DNA of 64,000 nucleotides from Thalassotalea_E sp964620605 (GTDB lineage: Bacteria > Pseudomonadota > Gammaproteobacteria > Enterobacterales > Alteromonadaceae). The position numbers and the translations under genes were made by a program. This document shows positions 1 to 8,029 of the stretch, piece by piece; position 1 is the stretch's first letter; each line of letters begins with the position of its first letter. The notes beneath the pieces were generated by a model. The model did not search any database, had not been told where the DNA came from, and saw nothing but the letters and a program-made list of their open reading frames with translations. The stretch is from contig CAZUHQ010000002.1 in NCBI GenBank assembly GCA_964620605.1, forward strand, positions 1-64,000, in the 5' to 3' direction.

Positions 1-1
1 G

Positions 2-277
2 GCTCACTTGGTTGGGGTTGACTGGCTTGGTGTTGACAGTGGTACCTTTTGGTCTGTGATGCAGGCGCAGGTTTCACTACAAGATGATATTTTAAATGGG
101 GTAATTAAGAGTATTGTTTTTGCCTTTGTCGTTACCTGGATTGCGGTTTATAAGGGCTACGACTGTGAGCCAACCTCAGAAGGCATTAGCCGGGCAACAA
201 CGGCAACGGTTGTACAATCGTCATTATTAGTGTTGGGCTTAGATTTTATTTTAACGGCATTGATGTTTACAAAATAA
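2..277 (+). CDS. mlaE: MlaE, phospholipid ABC transporter permease (3' part)
   Basis: C-terminal ~91 residues of the inner-membrane permease of the MlaFEDB complex, which moves phospholipids between the inner membrane and periplasmic MlaC to maintain outer-membrane asymmetry. The frame is open to the window edge, so the 5' end lies outside. The visible part carries the family's closing pattern: GVDSGTFWS, then a membrane segment near VFAFVVTWIAVYKGYD, then PTSEGISRATTATVV and the final LVLGLDFILTALMF helix, very close to E. coli MlaE. It is followed by mlaD, mlaC, mlaB, ibaG and murA in the usual order. Identification is secure; only the start is missing. Confidence 0.95.
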   Translation, partial: AHLVGVDWLGVDSGTFWSVMQAQVSLQDDILNGVIKSIVFAFVVTWIAVYKGYDCEPTSEGISRATTATVVQSSLLVLGLDFILTALMFTK

Positions 278-336
278 TTGATGTTAATAAATGTCAGTGG
301 TTGTCGGTTTTAGTTTTTTAGTATTTGGTGGATGAC

Positions 337-807
337 ATGGTGTCAAAGAAAATTGAATTAATGGTGGGATTGTTTGCGGCTATCGGGATAGCAGCATTGT
401 TGATGCTCTCGCTAAAAGTGGCCGACAGCGGCATTTCAGGAAATGGTGAAACCTATAAGCTTTATGCAAAGTTCGATAATATCGGCGGCTTAAAAGTGCG
501 CTCACCGATAAAAGTTGGTGGTGTTGTCGTGGGCAGGGTCAGCGAAATTCGTCTCGATGAAGAAGATTATACCCCGGTAGTGACCTTAGAGATTCACGCA
601 CAGTATAATAATTTTTCTGAAGCGACATCGGTTTCTATTTTAACGGCGGGTTTACTGGGTGAGCAATATATCGGCTTATTACCCGGTTTTATCGATGAGT
701 CGGTTGAAACATTACAGGCTGGTGATTTTATTGAAGATACTAAGCCGGCGTTAGTATTAGAAGAGTTGATCGGGCAATTTTTATTTAGCCAAGGAAATGG
801 TGATTAA
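337..807 (+). CDS. mlaD: MlaD, MCE-domain lipid-binding subunit
   Basis: Membrane-anchored MCE protein whose hexameric ring forms the periplasmic lipid channel on top of MlaFEB. The sequence has one N-terminal transmembrane segment (about residues 8-27) followed by one MCE domain (about 37-115) with the typical FDNIGGLKVRSPIKVGGVVVG core and a GLLGEQYIGL element. The C-terminal part LVLEELIGQFLF matches E. coli MlaD, which is slightly longer. A TTG at 325 is in frame, but the ATG at 337 gives MVSKKIELMVG, which aligns with the family N-terminus, so 337 is preferred. It lies 59 bp after mlaE and 18 bp before mlaC. Confidence 0.95.
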   Translation: MVSKKIELMVGLFAAIGIAALLMLSLKVADSGISGNGETYKLYAKFDNIGGLKVRSPIKVGGVVVGRVSEIRLDEEDYTPVVTLEIHAQYNNFSEATSVSILTAGLLGEQYIGLLPGFIDESVETLQAGDFIEDTKPALVLEELIGQFLFSQGNGD

Positions 808-825
808 CAGATGGAGGATAAATCT

Positions 826-1530
826 ATGAGGATGAAAAAAATTTCCGTTATGGTATGCGCTTTGGCGTTTACTGGTCAGTTACTAGCAACTGAGGCGACT
901 CAATTGCCTCAACAAGCGACTACTATTTATAGCAATTTGGATACAGGTGCATCGGGCTCGGTTATTAAGATTGATAAGAAAGACCCTTATGCCATGGTGC
1001 GTGCCGTTGCCAATACCACTTTTAAGCGCTTTGCCAATGAGCAAAGCCAGATCAGGGAAAATCCTAATCTATTAAAGGATATAGTGCGTGAAGAACTATT
1101 GCCTTATATCAATTATCAATATGCGGCATTTAAAGTGATCGGTAGTAACTTTAAGAAAACCACCAAGGAAGAACGTGCGGATTTTGTTCCTGTGTTTCGC
1201 GACTATCTTGTGACTTCTTATGCTCAGGTATTTACCTTATATAACAATCAGGAAGTGCAATTTGCCCCGGCGAGAGACTTTAGTGATGAAAAAGTGGTTG
1301 CGGTGAAAACCATAGTGCTGGAACCGGGTCGGGAACCGATAGATATTTCTTTTCGAGTAAGAAAAAGTAAAAAAACTAACGAATGGAAGGCTTATGACAT
1401 GGTCGCCGAGGGCGTTAGTTTGCTAGATAGCAAGCAAGCTGAGTTGGGCAGTTTAATCCGTCAAAAAGGCTTGCCGCATGTCACTGCCATGCTTAAAGAA
1501 AAAGCCGACCAAGATATCGTCTTTAAATAA
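826..1530 (+). CDS. mlaC: MlaC, periplasmic phospholipid shuttle
   Basis: Soluble periplasmic carrier that ferries phospholipids between the outer-membrane MlaA-porin complex and MlaFEDB. It has a signal peptide (MRMKKISVMVCALAFTGQLLA) and the MlaC/Ttg2D fold with conserved stretches ELLPYINYQYAAFKVIG and WKAYDMVAEGVSLL. An in-frame ATG at 811 exists, but a strong GGAGG at 813-817 sits 8 nt before the ATG at 826, so translation should begin there and the Shine-Dalgarno sequence would otherwise lie inside the gene. It has a longer N-terminal spacer after the signal peptide than E. coli MlaC. Confidence 0.94.
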   Translation: MRMKKISVMVCALAFTGQLLATEATQLPQQATTIYSNLDTGASGSVIKIDKKDPYAMVRAVANTTFKRFANEQSQIRENPNLLKDIVREELLPYINYQYAAFKVIGSNFKKTTKEERADFVPVFRDYLVTSYAQVFTLYNNQEVQFAPARDFSDEKVVAVKTIVLEPGREPIDISFRVRKSKKTNEWKAYDMVAEGVSLLDSKQAELGSLIRQKGLPHVTAMLKEKADQDIVFK

Positions 1531-1542
1531 GGCCGTTATTTT

Positions 1543-1833
1543 ATGCTTACCATAGAACAGCAACAGCAGCGTTTGGCATTAGCGGGTGAACTTACCATTC
1601 ACTCGATTACTCCGCAATTTGAAAAACAATCGTGCGTGTTATTAACTGGGCAGATTCAGCTGATTGATTTATCAGCTGTCACAAAAATGGACAGCGCTGG
1701 CCTGGCCTGGTTATTACTGATGTGTGAATTGGCGACTAAACAGGCAATCGCCTTAAAAATTGTTAATCTTCCCGAGGGCTTGGTTAATTTAGCAAAATTA
1801 ACTGCGGTAGATTCTTTCTTGCCAGTGGAATAA
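1543..1833 (+). CDS. mlaB: MlaB, STAS-domain subunit of the Mla transporter
   Basis: Small cytoplasmic STAS-domain protein that binds the MlaF ATPase and is needed for assembly and activity of the MlaFEDB complex. The 96-residue product has the STAS core: a beta-alpha unit near LLTGQIQLIDLSAVTKMDSAG and a following helix LAWLLLMCELA. The DSAG motif holds the Ser/Thr position seen in anti-sigma-factor antagonists and in MlaB. It begins 12 bp after mlaC and is part of the mla-ibaG-murA run. The assignment rests on the fold pattern and the conserved operon position. Confidence 0.9.
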   Translation: MLTIEQQQQRLALAGELTIHSITPQFEKQSCVLLTGQIQLIDLSAVTKMDSAGLAWLLLMCELATKQAIALKIVNLPEGLVNLAKLTAVDSFLPVE

Positions 1834-1872
1834 CACATATAATCATCCTAATTTGACTACTGGGAGATTTAT

Positions 1873-2130
1873 GTGGAAGTTTCTGAAATTGAAAAACTGA
1901 TCAAGGATGCCTTAGCCTTAGATGAGTTACATGTGAAGTTTGATGGTTCACAATGTGTGGTGATTGCGGTTGCTGATTTCTTTGCCGATTTAAGCCGTGT
2001 TAAAAGACAACAAGCAGTGCTTGCGCCACTTAAGGAAGTAATTAATAACGGTAGTATTCATGCCGTCACGGTAAAAACCTTTAGCACAGCCGACTGGCAA
2101 CGTGAAAAAATGTTTAACCTTCCGCTCTAA
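1873..2130 (+). CDS. ibaG: IbaG, BolA-family protein
   Basis: BolA-like protein of 85 residues, a family that partners monothiol glutaredoxins in iron-sulfur and acid-stress biology. The core FDGSQCVVIAVADFFADLSRVKRQQAV and the end IHAVTVKTFSTADW match E. coli IbaG (YrbA). The start is GTG at 1873, preceded by GGGAGA at 1862-1867. The ATG two bases upstream (1871) is out of frame and ends quickly. The position between mlaB and murA is the standard gammaproteobacterial arrangement. Confidence 0.92.
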   Translation: MEVSEIEKLIKDALALDELHVKFDGSQCVVIAVADFFADLSRVKRQQAVLAPLKEVINNGSIHAVTVKTFSTADWQREKMFNLPL

Positions 2131-2157
2131 CCTCAGTTAATCTATAAGAAGACTCTT

Positions 2158-3420
2158 TTGGACGCATTTAAAATTATTGGCGGTCAACCGCTACGCGGTG
2201 AAGTTGTTATTTCTGGGGCAAAAAATGCAGCCCTGCCAATATTGATGGCAACTTTACTCTCTGAAACTCCTATCACTATCACTAACGTTCCTAAACTTAA
2301 TGATATTGACACTACCGTTAAATTACTGACCCAGTTAGGAGCAAACGTTAGTTGGCGCGATGCTAATGCGATAACTATCGATGCCAGTACTGTGGATCAG
2401 CACAAAGCGTCTTACGAATTAGTGAAAACCATGCGCGCTTCTATTTTAGTGCTCGGTCCGTTATTAGCGCGTTTTGGTCATGCGGAAGTCTCGCTACCTG
2501 GCGGCTGTGCTATAGGTGCAAGACCGGTTAATTTGCATATTCACGGTTTAAAATTGATGGGCGCCGATATCGACGTTGAAAACGGCTATATTATCGCGCA
2601 TAACCAAGGGCGCTTGCGTGGCGCGACGATTTTTATGGATACTGTCAGCGTTACCGGTACTGAGAATTTGATGATGGCAGCGGCACTTGCCGAAGGCACT
2701 AGTATTATCGAAAATGCGGCGCGTGAACCGGAAATTGTCGATTTAGCCAATTGTTTAAATGCCATGGGCGCTAATATCAAAGGGGCGGGTACTGATACTT
2801 TAACCATTGAAGGTGTCGCGTCATTAAATGGCAGCGAATATCGGGTGATGCCGGATCGCATTGAAACCGGCACTTTTTTAGTGGCGGCTGCGGTGACTCA
2901 AGGCAAAGTAAAATGTTTAAATACCGAGCCTCATAGTCTGGATGCGGTGATCAGTAAATTACAGGAAGCTGGCGCAGAGGTTTCAAGTGGGGAAGACTGG
3001 ATTGAACTGGCGATGACTCATCGACCTAAAGCCGTTAATATCCGTACCGCGCCGCATCCTGCGTTTCCAACTGACATGCAGGCACAATTTGTCACGCTAA
3101 ATGCTATCGCTCAGGGCACGGCGACTACTACGGAAACTATTTTTGAAAACCGCTTTATGCATGTCCCTGAATTACAACGTATGGGTGCTGATATTCGCCT
3201 GGAAGGTAACACGGCGATTACTAATGGGGTTGAGACACTGACTGGGGCTCAGGTGATGGCAACCGATTTGCGCGCCTCGGCGAGTTTAGTGATTGCTGGC
3301 TTGGTGGCCAAAAGTGAAACTCAGGTCGATCGTATTTATCATATCGATCGTGGCTATCAACATATCGAAGATAAGTTACAGGCATTAGGGGCAAATATTA
3401 CCCGGATTGAAGCCAGTTAA
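2158..3420 (+). CDS. murA: MurA, UDP-N-acetylglucosamine enolpyruvyl transferase
   Basis: Catalyses the first committed step of peptidoglycan synthesis, transfer of enolpyruvate from PEP to UDP-GlcNAc, in the cytoplasm; it is the fosfomycin target. The 420-residue product (E. coli 419) starts with TTG at 2158, giving MDAFKIIGGQPLRGEVVISG, which aligns end to end with the family. Lys near ISGAKNAALPIL and the loop Cys at about residue 117 (PGGCAIGARPVNLH), equivalent to E. coli Cys115, are present, so a fosfomycin-sensitive type enzyme is expected. It is the last gene of the mla run and is followed by a strong terminator. Confidence 0.98.
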   Translation: MDAFKIIGGQPLRGEVVISGAKNAALPILMATLLSETPITITNVPKLNDIDTTVKLLTQLGANVSWRDANAITIDASTVDQHKASYELVKTMRASILVLGPLLARFGHAEVSLPGGCAIGARPVNLHIHGLKLMGADIDVENGYIIAHNQGRLRGATIFMDTVSVTGTENLMMAAALAEGTSIIENAAREPEIVDLANCLNAMGANIKGAGTDTLTIEGVASLNGSEYRVMPDRIETGTFLVAAAVTQGKVKCLNTEPHSLDAVISKLQEAGAEVSSGEDWIELAMTHRPKAVNIRTAPHPAFPTDMQAQFVTLNAIAQGTATTTETIFENRFMHVPELQRMGADIRLEGNTAITNGVETLTGAQVMATDLRASASLVIAGLVAKSETQVDRIYHIDRGYQHIEDKLQALGANITRIEAS

Positions 3421-3447
3421 TATGGACTAAAGATAGATGCTAATAAC

Positions 3448-3487
3448 AAAAAAAGCCGTGGTTAAGTTTTTAACCACGGCTTTTTTA
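3448..3487. terminator. Bidirectional intrinsic terminator, murA / degS
   Basis: A perfect 11 bp stem (3455-3465 with 3470-3480, starting GCCGTGG) with a 5-nt loop is flanked by an A run upstream and a T run downstream, so it can end both murA (plus) and degS (minus), which converge here. Confidence 0.92.
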
Positions 3488-3501
3488 GCTTTATTTATTG
3501 G

Positions 3502-4569
3502 CTATAAGCCGCGTTTTTCCAATATGGTTACCGGCAGGGTTAACGATTCGTTGTTGCGATAAACCTTAAACATTAATTGAGTACCTGGCGTGGTCTCCGC
3601 CACTATATCTAACGCATGGTTAGTGCTTTCAATTTGTGTTTCGCCGATCTGATAAACGACATCACCGATTTTTAATCCGGCAATATGTGCCGGACCATTG
3701 GGATCTATCCCTGTGATGGTAAAGCCTTTGGCAGTTTGATTGTAATGATCTGAAACTATGCCTAACCAGCCGCGGATCACCCGACCATTTTCAATGATTT
3801 GTTGCATTACCTTATAGGCAAGCTGATAAGGAACAGCAAAGAAAATTCCCTGAATATCGTTGAGCTGGGGATTAATTCCGGTAAATTGCCGTGAGTTAAT
3901 ACCGACTAATATCCCGTTGGTGTTAACCAAAGCACCACCTGAATTTCCTTTGTTAATTGCCGCATCCATCTGTAAAAATTGCAGGTAACTGGTATTGCTA
4001 AGGCCAATACGTCCGGTGGCACTGATAATCCCCTGAGTAATGGTTTGCCCTAAATTTAATGGGTTACCTATGGCTAATACGACATCACCCGCAAGCGACT
4101 CCTGCTCTCTGTTTTGTGGGATCACCGGCAGGTTTTGCGCATTGACTTTTAATACTGCCAAATCGGTATAGATATCAAAACCGATAAGTTCTGCATGGTA
4201 TTGCTGACCACTTTGTAGCAGCACATTGATCAGGTTGGCATTTTGCACTACATGGTAATTAGTCAGCAAGTAACCGTTGCTGTCCATAATCACACCTGAG
4301 CCTAAACGTGTACTCTTGCGCTGTGCGCGAATATAGCTTGGATTACTTTGAATTTCTTCGGAGTAGATATTAACTACCGCAGGTGCCGCTGCCTGTACTG
4401 CTTTGGCGTAAGATAATGCGGGTTGGATCTTTGGACTGGCCTGAAAGATATTCCACCAGGAAGCATTATTTTCACGCAGTTCAGGTATTAGTAATAACAA
4501 CATAACTGCCAGTAGGATGCCATAACTGGCCGAATTTAATACGTATTTGATTGTGCTTTTGAGTTTCAA
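3502..4569 (-). CDS. degS: DegS, membrane-anchored stress-sensor protease
   Basis: Inner-membrane anchored HtrA protease that senses unfolded outer-membrane proteins and starts RseA cleavage, releasing sigma-E. The 355-residue product has one N-terminal transmembrane segment (about 13-30), a trypsin-like domain with catalytic His106 (TNYHVVQN), Asp136 (YTDLAVL) and Ser210 (NKGNSGGALV), and a single PDZ domain (about 260-350). A single PDZ and an uncleaved anchor separate it from degQ next door. It is transcribed in the same direction as degQ but has a terminator upstream, so it probably has its own promoter. Confidence 0.95.
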   Translation of the reverse strand: MKLKSTIKYVLNSASYGILLAVMLLLLIPELRENNASWWNIFQASPKIQPALSYAKAVQAAAPAVVNIYSEEIQSNPSYIRAQRKSTRLGSGVIMDSNGYLLTNYHVVQNANLINVLLQSGQQYHAELIGFDIYTDLAVLKVNAQNLPVIPQNREQESLAGDVVLAIGNPLNLGQTITQGIISATGRIGLSNTSYLQFLQMDAAINKGNSGGALVNTNGILVGINSRQFTGINPQLNDIQGIFFAVPYQLAYKVMQQIIENGRVIRGWLGIVSDHYNQTAKGFTITGIDPNGPAHIAGLKIGDVVYQIGETQIESTNHALDIVAETTPGTQLMFKVYRNNESLTLPVTILEKRGL

Positions 4570-4650
4570 AATTATTGTTTTTATCAGAATGTAAGGATCA
4601 AAAGATTATCATAAACTTATTGATGCATTAAAGTATTTATCAAATGCAAT

Positions 4651-4680
4651 AAAAAACGGCTCTTGTTAGCGAGCCGTTTT
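4651..4680 (-). terminator. Intrinsic terminator after degQ
   Basis: A stem ACGGCTC (4656-4662) / GAGCCGT (4671-4677) has a T run on the minus strand (A run at 4651-4656 on plus). It lies 40 bp beyond the degQ stop and separates degQ from degS. Confidence 0.85.
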
Positions 4681-4720
4681 ACCTTAGGGAGAAATTAAAT
4701 ACTTATTTCAATTGGTATAA

Positions 4721-6082
4721 TTATCGAATGCGGATATAAAGGTTAGTGTTACCGCGAATGATATTGAGCAGTGAAATGCCTTGATTGTTTTTCAGGTAAT
4801 CACGTAGCTCAGCAATATTTTTTACTCGCTTACGGTTAACGCCAACGATAATATCGCCGTCTCGTAGCCCTATCATGGCAGCAGGGCTGTCATCTTCTAC
4901 AGAGGTGACTAATACTCCTTCATCGGTATTATTGTTGCCCAATACCGCACCTTCTAACATTTTATGAATAGTCTCAGGTTTTATGCTTACCGATTCAGCT
5001 TTTTTCAATGTCACCGCATAGGTTTTTTCTTTACCATTAGCTTTGATGACCGTGAGTTTGACTTCGTTACCGGCGCCGATAGAGCCAATTTTTCCTCGTA
5101 ATTCACTGAATGAGCGGATTTTCTTACCGTTAACTTTGGTGATGACGTCACCGGCTTCAATACCTGCTTCATCAGCGGCGGAATCTTCTGTTACCTGCTC
5201 AACAAAGGCACCTTGTGCTTCTTCGAGCTCCATTGCCTGAGCAAATTCTCCGGTAACGCTGCGTCCAGCAACTCCTAATACACCGCGGCGAACTTCACCA
5301 TACTCGATAATTTGATCGACCAGGTTCTTCACCATATTACTGGGAATGGCAAAGCCAATACCGACATTACCGCCATTTGGGGCGATAATTGCTGTGTTGA
5401 TACCAATTAAATCACCTTTTAAGTTGATCAAGGCTCCACCTGAGTTACCACTGTTAATCGCGGCATCAGTTTGAATAAAGTCTTCAAAGTTATCGGCGTT
5501 AAGACCACTGCGGCCTAAGGCGCTGACAATACCAGAAGTAACGGTTTGTCCAAGACCAAACGGGCTGCCGATAGCGACGGCAAAATCACCAACGCGTAGT
5601 TTATCTGAATCGGCAATGGTTATTTCTTTCAGGTTATCAGCATCAACCTGTAATAAAGCGATATCGCTGTTTTCATCGGCACCGATTTTTTTCGCTTCTA
5701 TTTGACGACCATCTTTTAAAGTGATCTGAATTTCATTTGCTTCGTTAATCACGTGATTATTGGTAACAACGTAGCCTTTTTCAGCATTGATAATAACCCC
5801 TGAACCTAAGCCCTGAAATGGTCTCTCTCTCGATGGTGTTTGTTGCCTCGGGTTACCAAAGAAAAAGCGAAACGCATCTGGCACATTGCGCGGTTTGATT
5901 TCGTGCGTGCCTCGTACGGAAATTAATACCACGGCTGGCGTCACTTTCTCCAGCATAGGCGCCAAGCTTGGGAGTTGCTGGCCGTTAACTGAAACAGGAA
6001 GATTGGCATGTGCCGGTAAACTGGATAAGACTAAAGAGCTTGAAAGTAAAACGCTACTCATTAAAACAGACATTTTTTTCAT
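4721..6082 (-). CDS. degQ: DegQ/DegP-type periplasmic serine protease
   Basis: Periplasmic HtrA protease/chaperone for misfolded envelope proteins. The 453-residue product has a signal peptide ending near SSLPAHA, a protease domain with His110 (VTNNHVIN), Asp140 (ENSDIALL) and Ser214 (NSGNSGGAL), and two PDZ domains (about 260-350 and 365-450). The LA loop is short, which fits DegQ better than DegP. The neighbours degS, zapG and zapE are the conserved degQ context. A sigma-E-type promoter is visible upstream at 6121-6149, a DegP-like mode of control. An AGGAG about 11 nt before the ATG serves as ribosome-binding site. Confidence 0.94.
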   Translation of the reverse strand: MKKMSVLMSSVLLSSSLVLSSLPAHANLPVSVNGQQLPSLAPMLEKVTPAVVLISVRGTHEIKPRNVPDAFRFFFGNPRQQTPSRERPFQGLGSGVIINAEKGYVVTNNHVINEANEIQITLKDGRQIEAKKIGADENSDIALLQVDADNLKEITIADSDKLRVGDFAVAIGSPFGLGQTVTSGIVSALGRSGLNADNFEDFIQTDAAINSGNSGGALINLKGDLIGINTAIIAPNGGNVGIGFAIPSNMVKNLVDQIIEYGEVRRGVLGVAGRSVTGEFAQAMELEEAQGAFVEQVTEDSAADEAGIEAGDVITKVNGKKIRSFSELRGKIGSIGAGNEVKLTVIKANGKEKTYAVTLKKAESVSIKPETIHKMLEGAVLGNNNTDEGVLVTSVEDDSPAAMIGLRDGDIIVGVNRKRVKNIAELRDYLKNNQGISLLNIIRGNTNLYIRIR

Positions 6083-6120
6083 TGGTAAGATTTCTCCTAA
6101 CGAACTTATTTATACCCCAA

Positions 6121-6149
6121 TAGAGACTTCCCCTATCTAGAGAAGTTCC
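6121..6149 (-). promoter_or_regulatory. Candidate sigma-E (RpoE) promoter for degQ
   Basis: On the minus strand GGAACTT (6149-6143) is followed after 16 nt by TCTCTA (6126-6121). This matches the RpoE pattern GGAACTT - N15/16 - TCTRA as known for E. coli degP. The -35 element directly follows, and slightly overlaps, the stop codon of zapG. The predicted start of transcription leaves a leader of roughly 30 nt before degQ. Confidence 0.72.
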
Positions 6150-6613
6150 TATTCCTTAATTTCACTATTTGTAACAGTTTGTTTCTGATCGCTAAAAAGT
6201 CCACTTGATTCACCAGAGTAATCCAGTGGTGCTTCGGTTCTTGTTTCATCGCTCTTACGAGCATCTTTGTTATGGCGCAGGGCAACAGTTTGCGCTAACT
6301 GATCTTGAGTTTCTTTTGAGAAAAATGGCATAAAGTCGTTTTCATTCGGTGTTGCCTGTTGCAGCAATTTAGTGCTTTGTTCCATCTGCAACATCGCTTT
6401 TTGGCAGGTAGCATTCATTTGTTGCAATAATTGTGTCGAATTATCCAGGTGCTCGGCAACGTCCAGTTTATATTGGGCCAATGTTGCTTCGCTTTGATTG
6501 GCTTTTTCAGCTAACTCTTGATGCTCTGAATTGCTAGCTGACAACATTTTATTAGCGATAAAACCGACTAAAGCGCCAACGGCAAAAATGATGATTCCAA
6601 TAACGATATTCAT
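6149..6613 (-). CDS. zapG: ZapG/YhcB (DUF1043), division-associated membrane protein
   Basis: Small inner-membrane protein of the YhcB/ZapG family, linked to cell division and envelope growth. The 154-residue product has an N-terminal transmembrane segment (MNIVIGIIIFAVGALVGFIA), a coiled-coil region (about 30-90) and the conserved family signature PLDYSGESSGLF near the C-terminus. A longer reading from 6688 exists, but AGAAGG lies 10 nt before the ATG at 6613 and this start places the membrane segment at the N-terminus as in E. coli YhcB. Adjacent to degQ and divergent from zapE, the usual arrangement. Confidence 0.9.
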   Translation of the reverse strand: MNIVIGIIIFAVGALVGFIANKMLSASNSEHQELAEKANQSEATLAQYKLDVAEHLDNSTQLLQQMNATCQKAMLQMEQSTKLLQQATPNENDFMPFFSKETQDQLAQTVALRHNKDARKSDETRTEAPLDYSGESSGLFSDQKQTVTNSEIKE

Positions 6614-6709
6614 AATACTTATACCTTCTATTTGGTCGCGGAAAATTGTATTCGCGGAAAAAATTGGTGAAAATAGAGCGTACCACACTCTACTAAGTTT
6701 TCTTTAGTC

Positions 6710-6742
6710 GAAAAACAATATGTATACTAAATTTTGTTTTTC
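6710..6742. promoter_or_regulatory. Inverted repeat in the zapG/zapE divergent promoter region
   Basis: A perfect 9 bp inverted repeat, GAAAAACAA (6710-6718) and TTGTTTTTC (6734-6742), surrounds a TATACT (6722-6727) that resembles a -10 box. It could be an operator for the divergent pair or an AT-rich promoter feature. The regulator is unknown. Confidence 0.35.
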
Positions 6743-6772
6743 AAGAAAAACTTTATTAATTAAATTGTAGCA

Positions 6773-7888
6773 ATGATTAACCTATCTCCCCTAGAAAAGT
6801 ATAACCAAGATTTAACGCGAGACGATTTTCAATACGATGCCGCGCAGGAACATGCGGTCAAGCAGTTACAGCGTTTGTATGACGATCTGCAAAATAAGCC
6901 GCTGCCGGTGACCGGATTTAAAAAAGTGCTTAACCGCTGGAAACGTGTGGTGGCAAAATCTGAGCCCAAATTAATTAAGGGCTTGTATTTTTGGGGCGGG
7001 GTCGGCCGCGGTAAAACTTATCTGGTAGATACCTTTTATGACTGCCTGCCGTTTACTAATAAAATGCGAGTGCATTTTCACCGCTTTATGCACCGGGTTC
7101 ATCAGGAGCTTAAAAGCTTGGCCGGACATTCTGATCCATTAAAAATCATCGCCAAACGTTTTGCGAATGAAACCTGCATTATTTGCTTTGACGAGTTTTT
7201 TGTCTCGGATATTACCGATGCCATGATTTTGGGCACTTTATTTGAAGAATTATTCGCCCATCATGTTACTCTCGTTGCAACCTCCAACATAGTACCGGAT
7301 GAACTCTATCGTAATGGCTTGCAACGGGCGCGTTTTCTGCCGGCGATAGCGTTAATCAATCAACATTGTGATGTGGTTAATGTCGATTCGGGAGTTGACT
7401 ATCGGTTGCGAACGTTGGAACAGGCAGAGATTTATCATTTTCCGTTAGATCAGCAAGCAGAGCAAAATTTGCACCAGTATTTTAGCCAGTTATCCGTTGA
7501 AATGGGTAAAACTAAGGTAGAGATTGAGGTCAATAACCGCAATTTAACTGCGATTGAAGAGTCGGAAGGGGTAGTGCATTTTGATTACGCCGTGCTTTGT
7601 GAGTCGGCGAGAAGTCAATCTGATTATATGGAGCTTAGTCGATTGTACCATACCGTGCTGCTTGCCAATGTGAAACAAATGAATGTTGATTGTGATGATG
7701 CGGCGCGGCGCTTTATTGCTATGGTGGATGAATTTTATGAACGTAAGGTTAAGTTAATCATCTCTTCCGAGGTTGCGATGGAAAAGCTTTATAGTCATGG
7801 TAGTTTGGCATTTGAGTTTAAGCGCTGTCTGTCGCGTTTGCAGGAAATGCAGTCACACGATTATCTCGCTAGTGAACATTTGCCGTAA
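6773..7888 (+). CDS. zapE: ZapE, AFG1-like cell-division ATPase
   Basis: AFG1-type P-loop ATPase that associates with the Z-ring during late division and under low oxygen or heat. The 371-residue product shows Walker A GGVGRGKTYLVD (about residues 73-84), Walker B IICFDEF and the AFG1 element HFHRFMHRVHQEL. Length and motif order fit E. coli ZapE (YhcM). It is divergent from zapG. In many gammaproteobacteria zapE is directly followed by rplM; here two ribonucleotide reductase genes lie between. Confidence 0.93.
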   Translation: MINLSPLEKYNQDLTRDDFQYDAAQEHAVKQLQRLYDDLQNKPLPVTGFKKVLNRWKRVVAKSEPKLIKGLYFWGGVGRGKTYLVDTFYDCLPFTNKMRVHFHRFMHRVHQELKSLAGHSDPLKIIAKRFANETCIICFDEFFVSDITDAMILGTLFEELFAHHVTLVATSNIVPDELYRNGLQRARFLPAIALINQHCDVVNVDSGVDYRLRTLEQAEIYHFPLDQQAEQNLHQYFSQLSVEMGKTKVEIEVNNRNLTAIEESEGVVHFDYAVLCESARSQSDYMELSRLYHTVLLANVKQMNVDCDDAARRFIAMVDEFYERKVKLIISSEVAMEKLYSHGSLAFEFKRCLSRLQEMQSHDYLASEHLP

Positions 7889-7920
7889 TTCGCATTGAAA
7901 AAGCGAACCTGTGACAATGT

Positions 7921-7960
7921 AAAACACGGACTGATCTTAAAAAAGATGTCCGTGTTTTTT
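7921..7960 (+). terminator. Intrinsic terminator after zapE
   Basis: A strong hairpin pairs AAAACACGGAC (7921-7931) with GTCCGTGTTTT (7948-7958), with an inner GATCTT/AAGAT pairing and a closing T run. Confidence 0.92.
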
Positions 7961-7965
7961 TATAT

Positions 7966-8020
7966 GTAGGATGCACGGTATAGCGCGGGTTCAAGGATGA
8001 ACAGGAACGCATATGTCAAA
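7966..8020 (+). repeat. Post-terminator repeat, copy A
   Basis: Immediately behind the zapE terminator. It contains GCACGGTATAGCG, an internal hairpin GTTCA-agga-TGAAC, then CGCATATGTCAAAAT. The outer parts recur at 35968-36016 behind the rplI terminator, and a related unit lies at 12165-12251 behind the rpsI terminator. GCG and CGC flank the hairpin, so the whole unit can fold. Function unknown. Confidence 0.6.
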
Positions 8021-8029
8021 ATTTACGAA

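Noticed and set aside
811..825. Upstream ATG of mlaC as the start
   Set aside because: The GGAGG at 813-817 lies inside that reading and is ideally placed for the ATG at 826.
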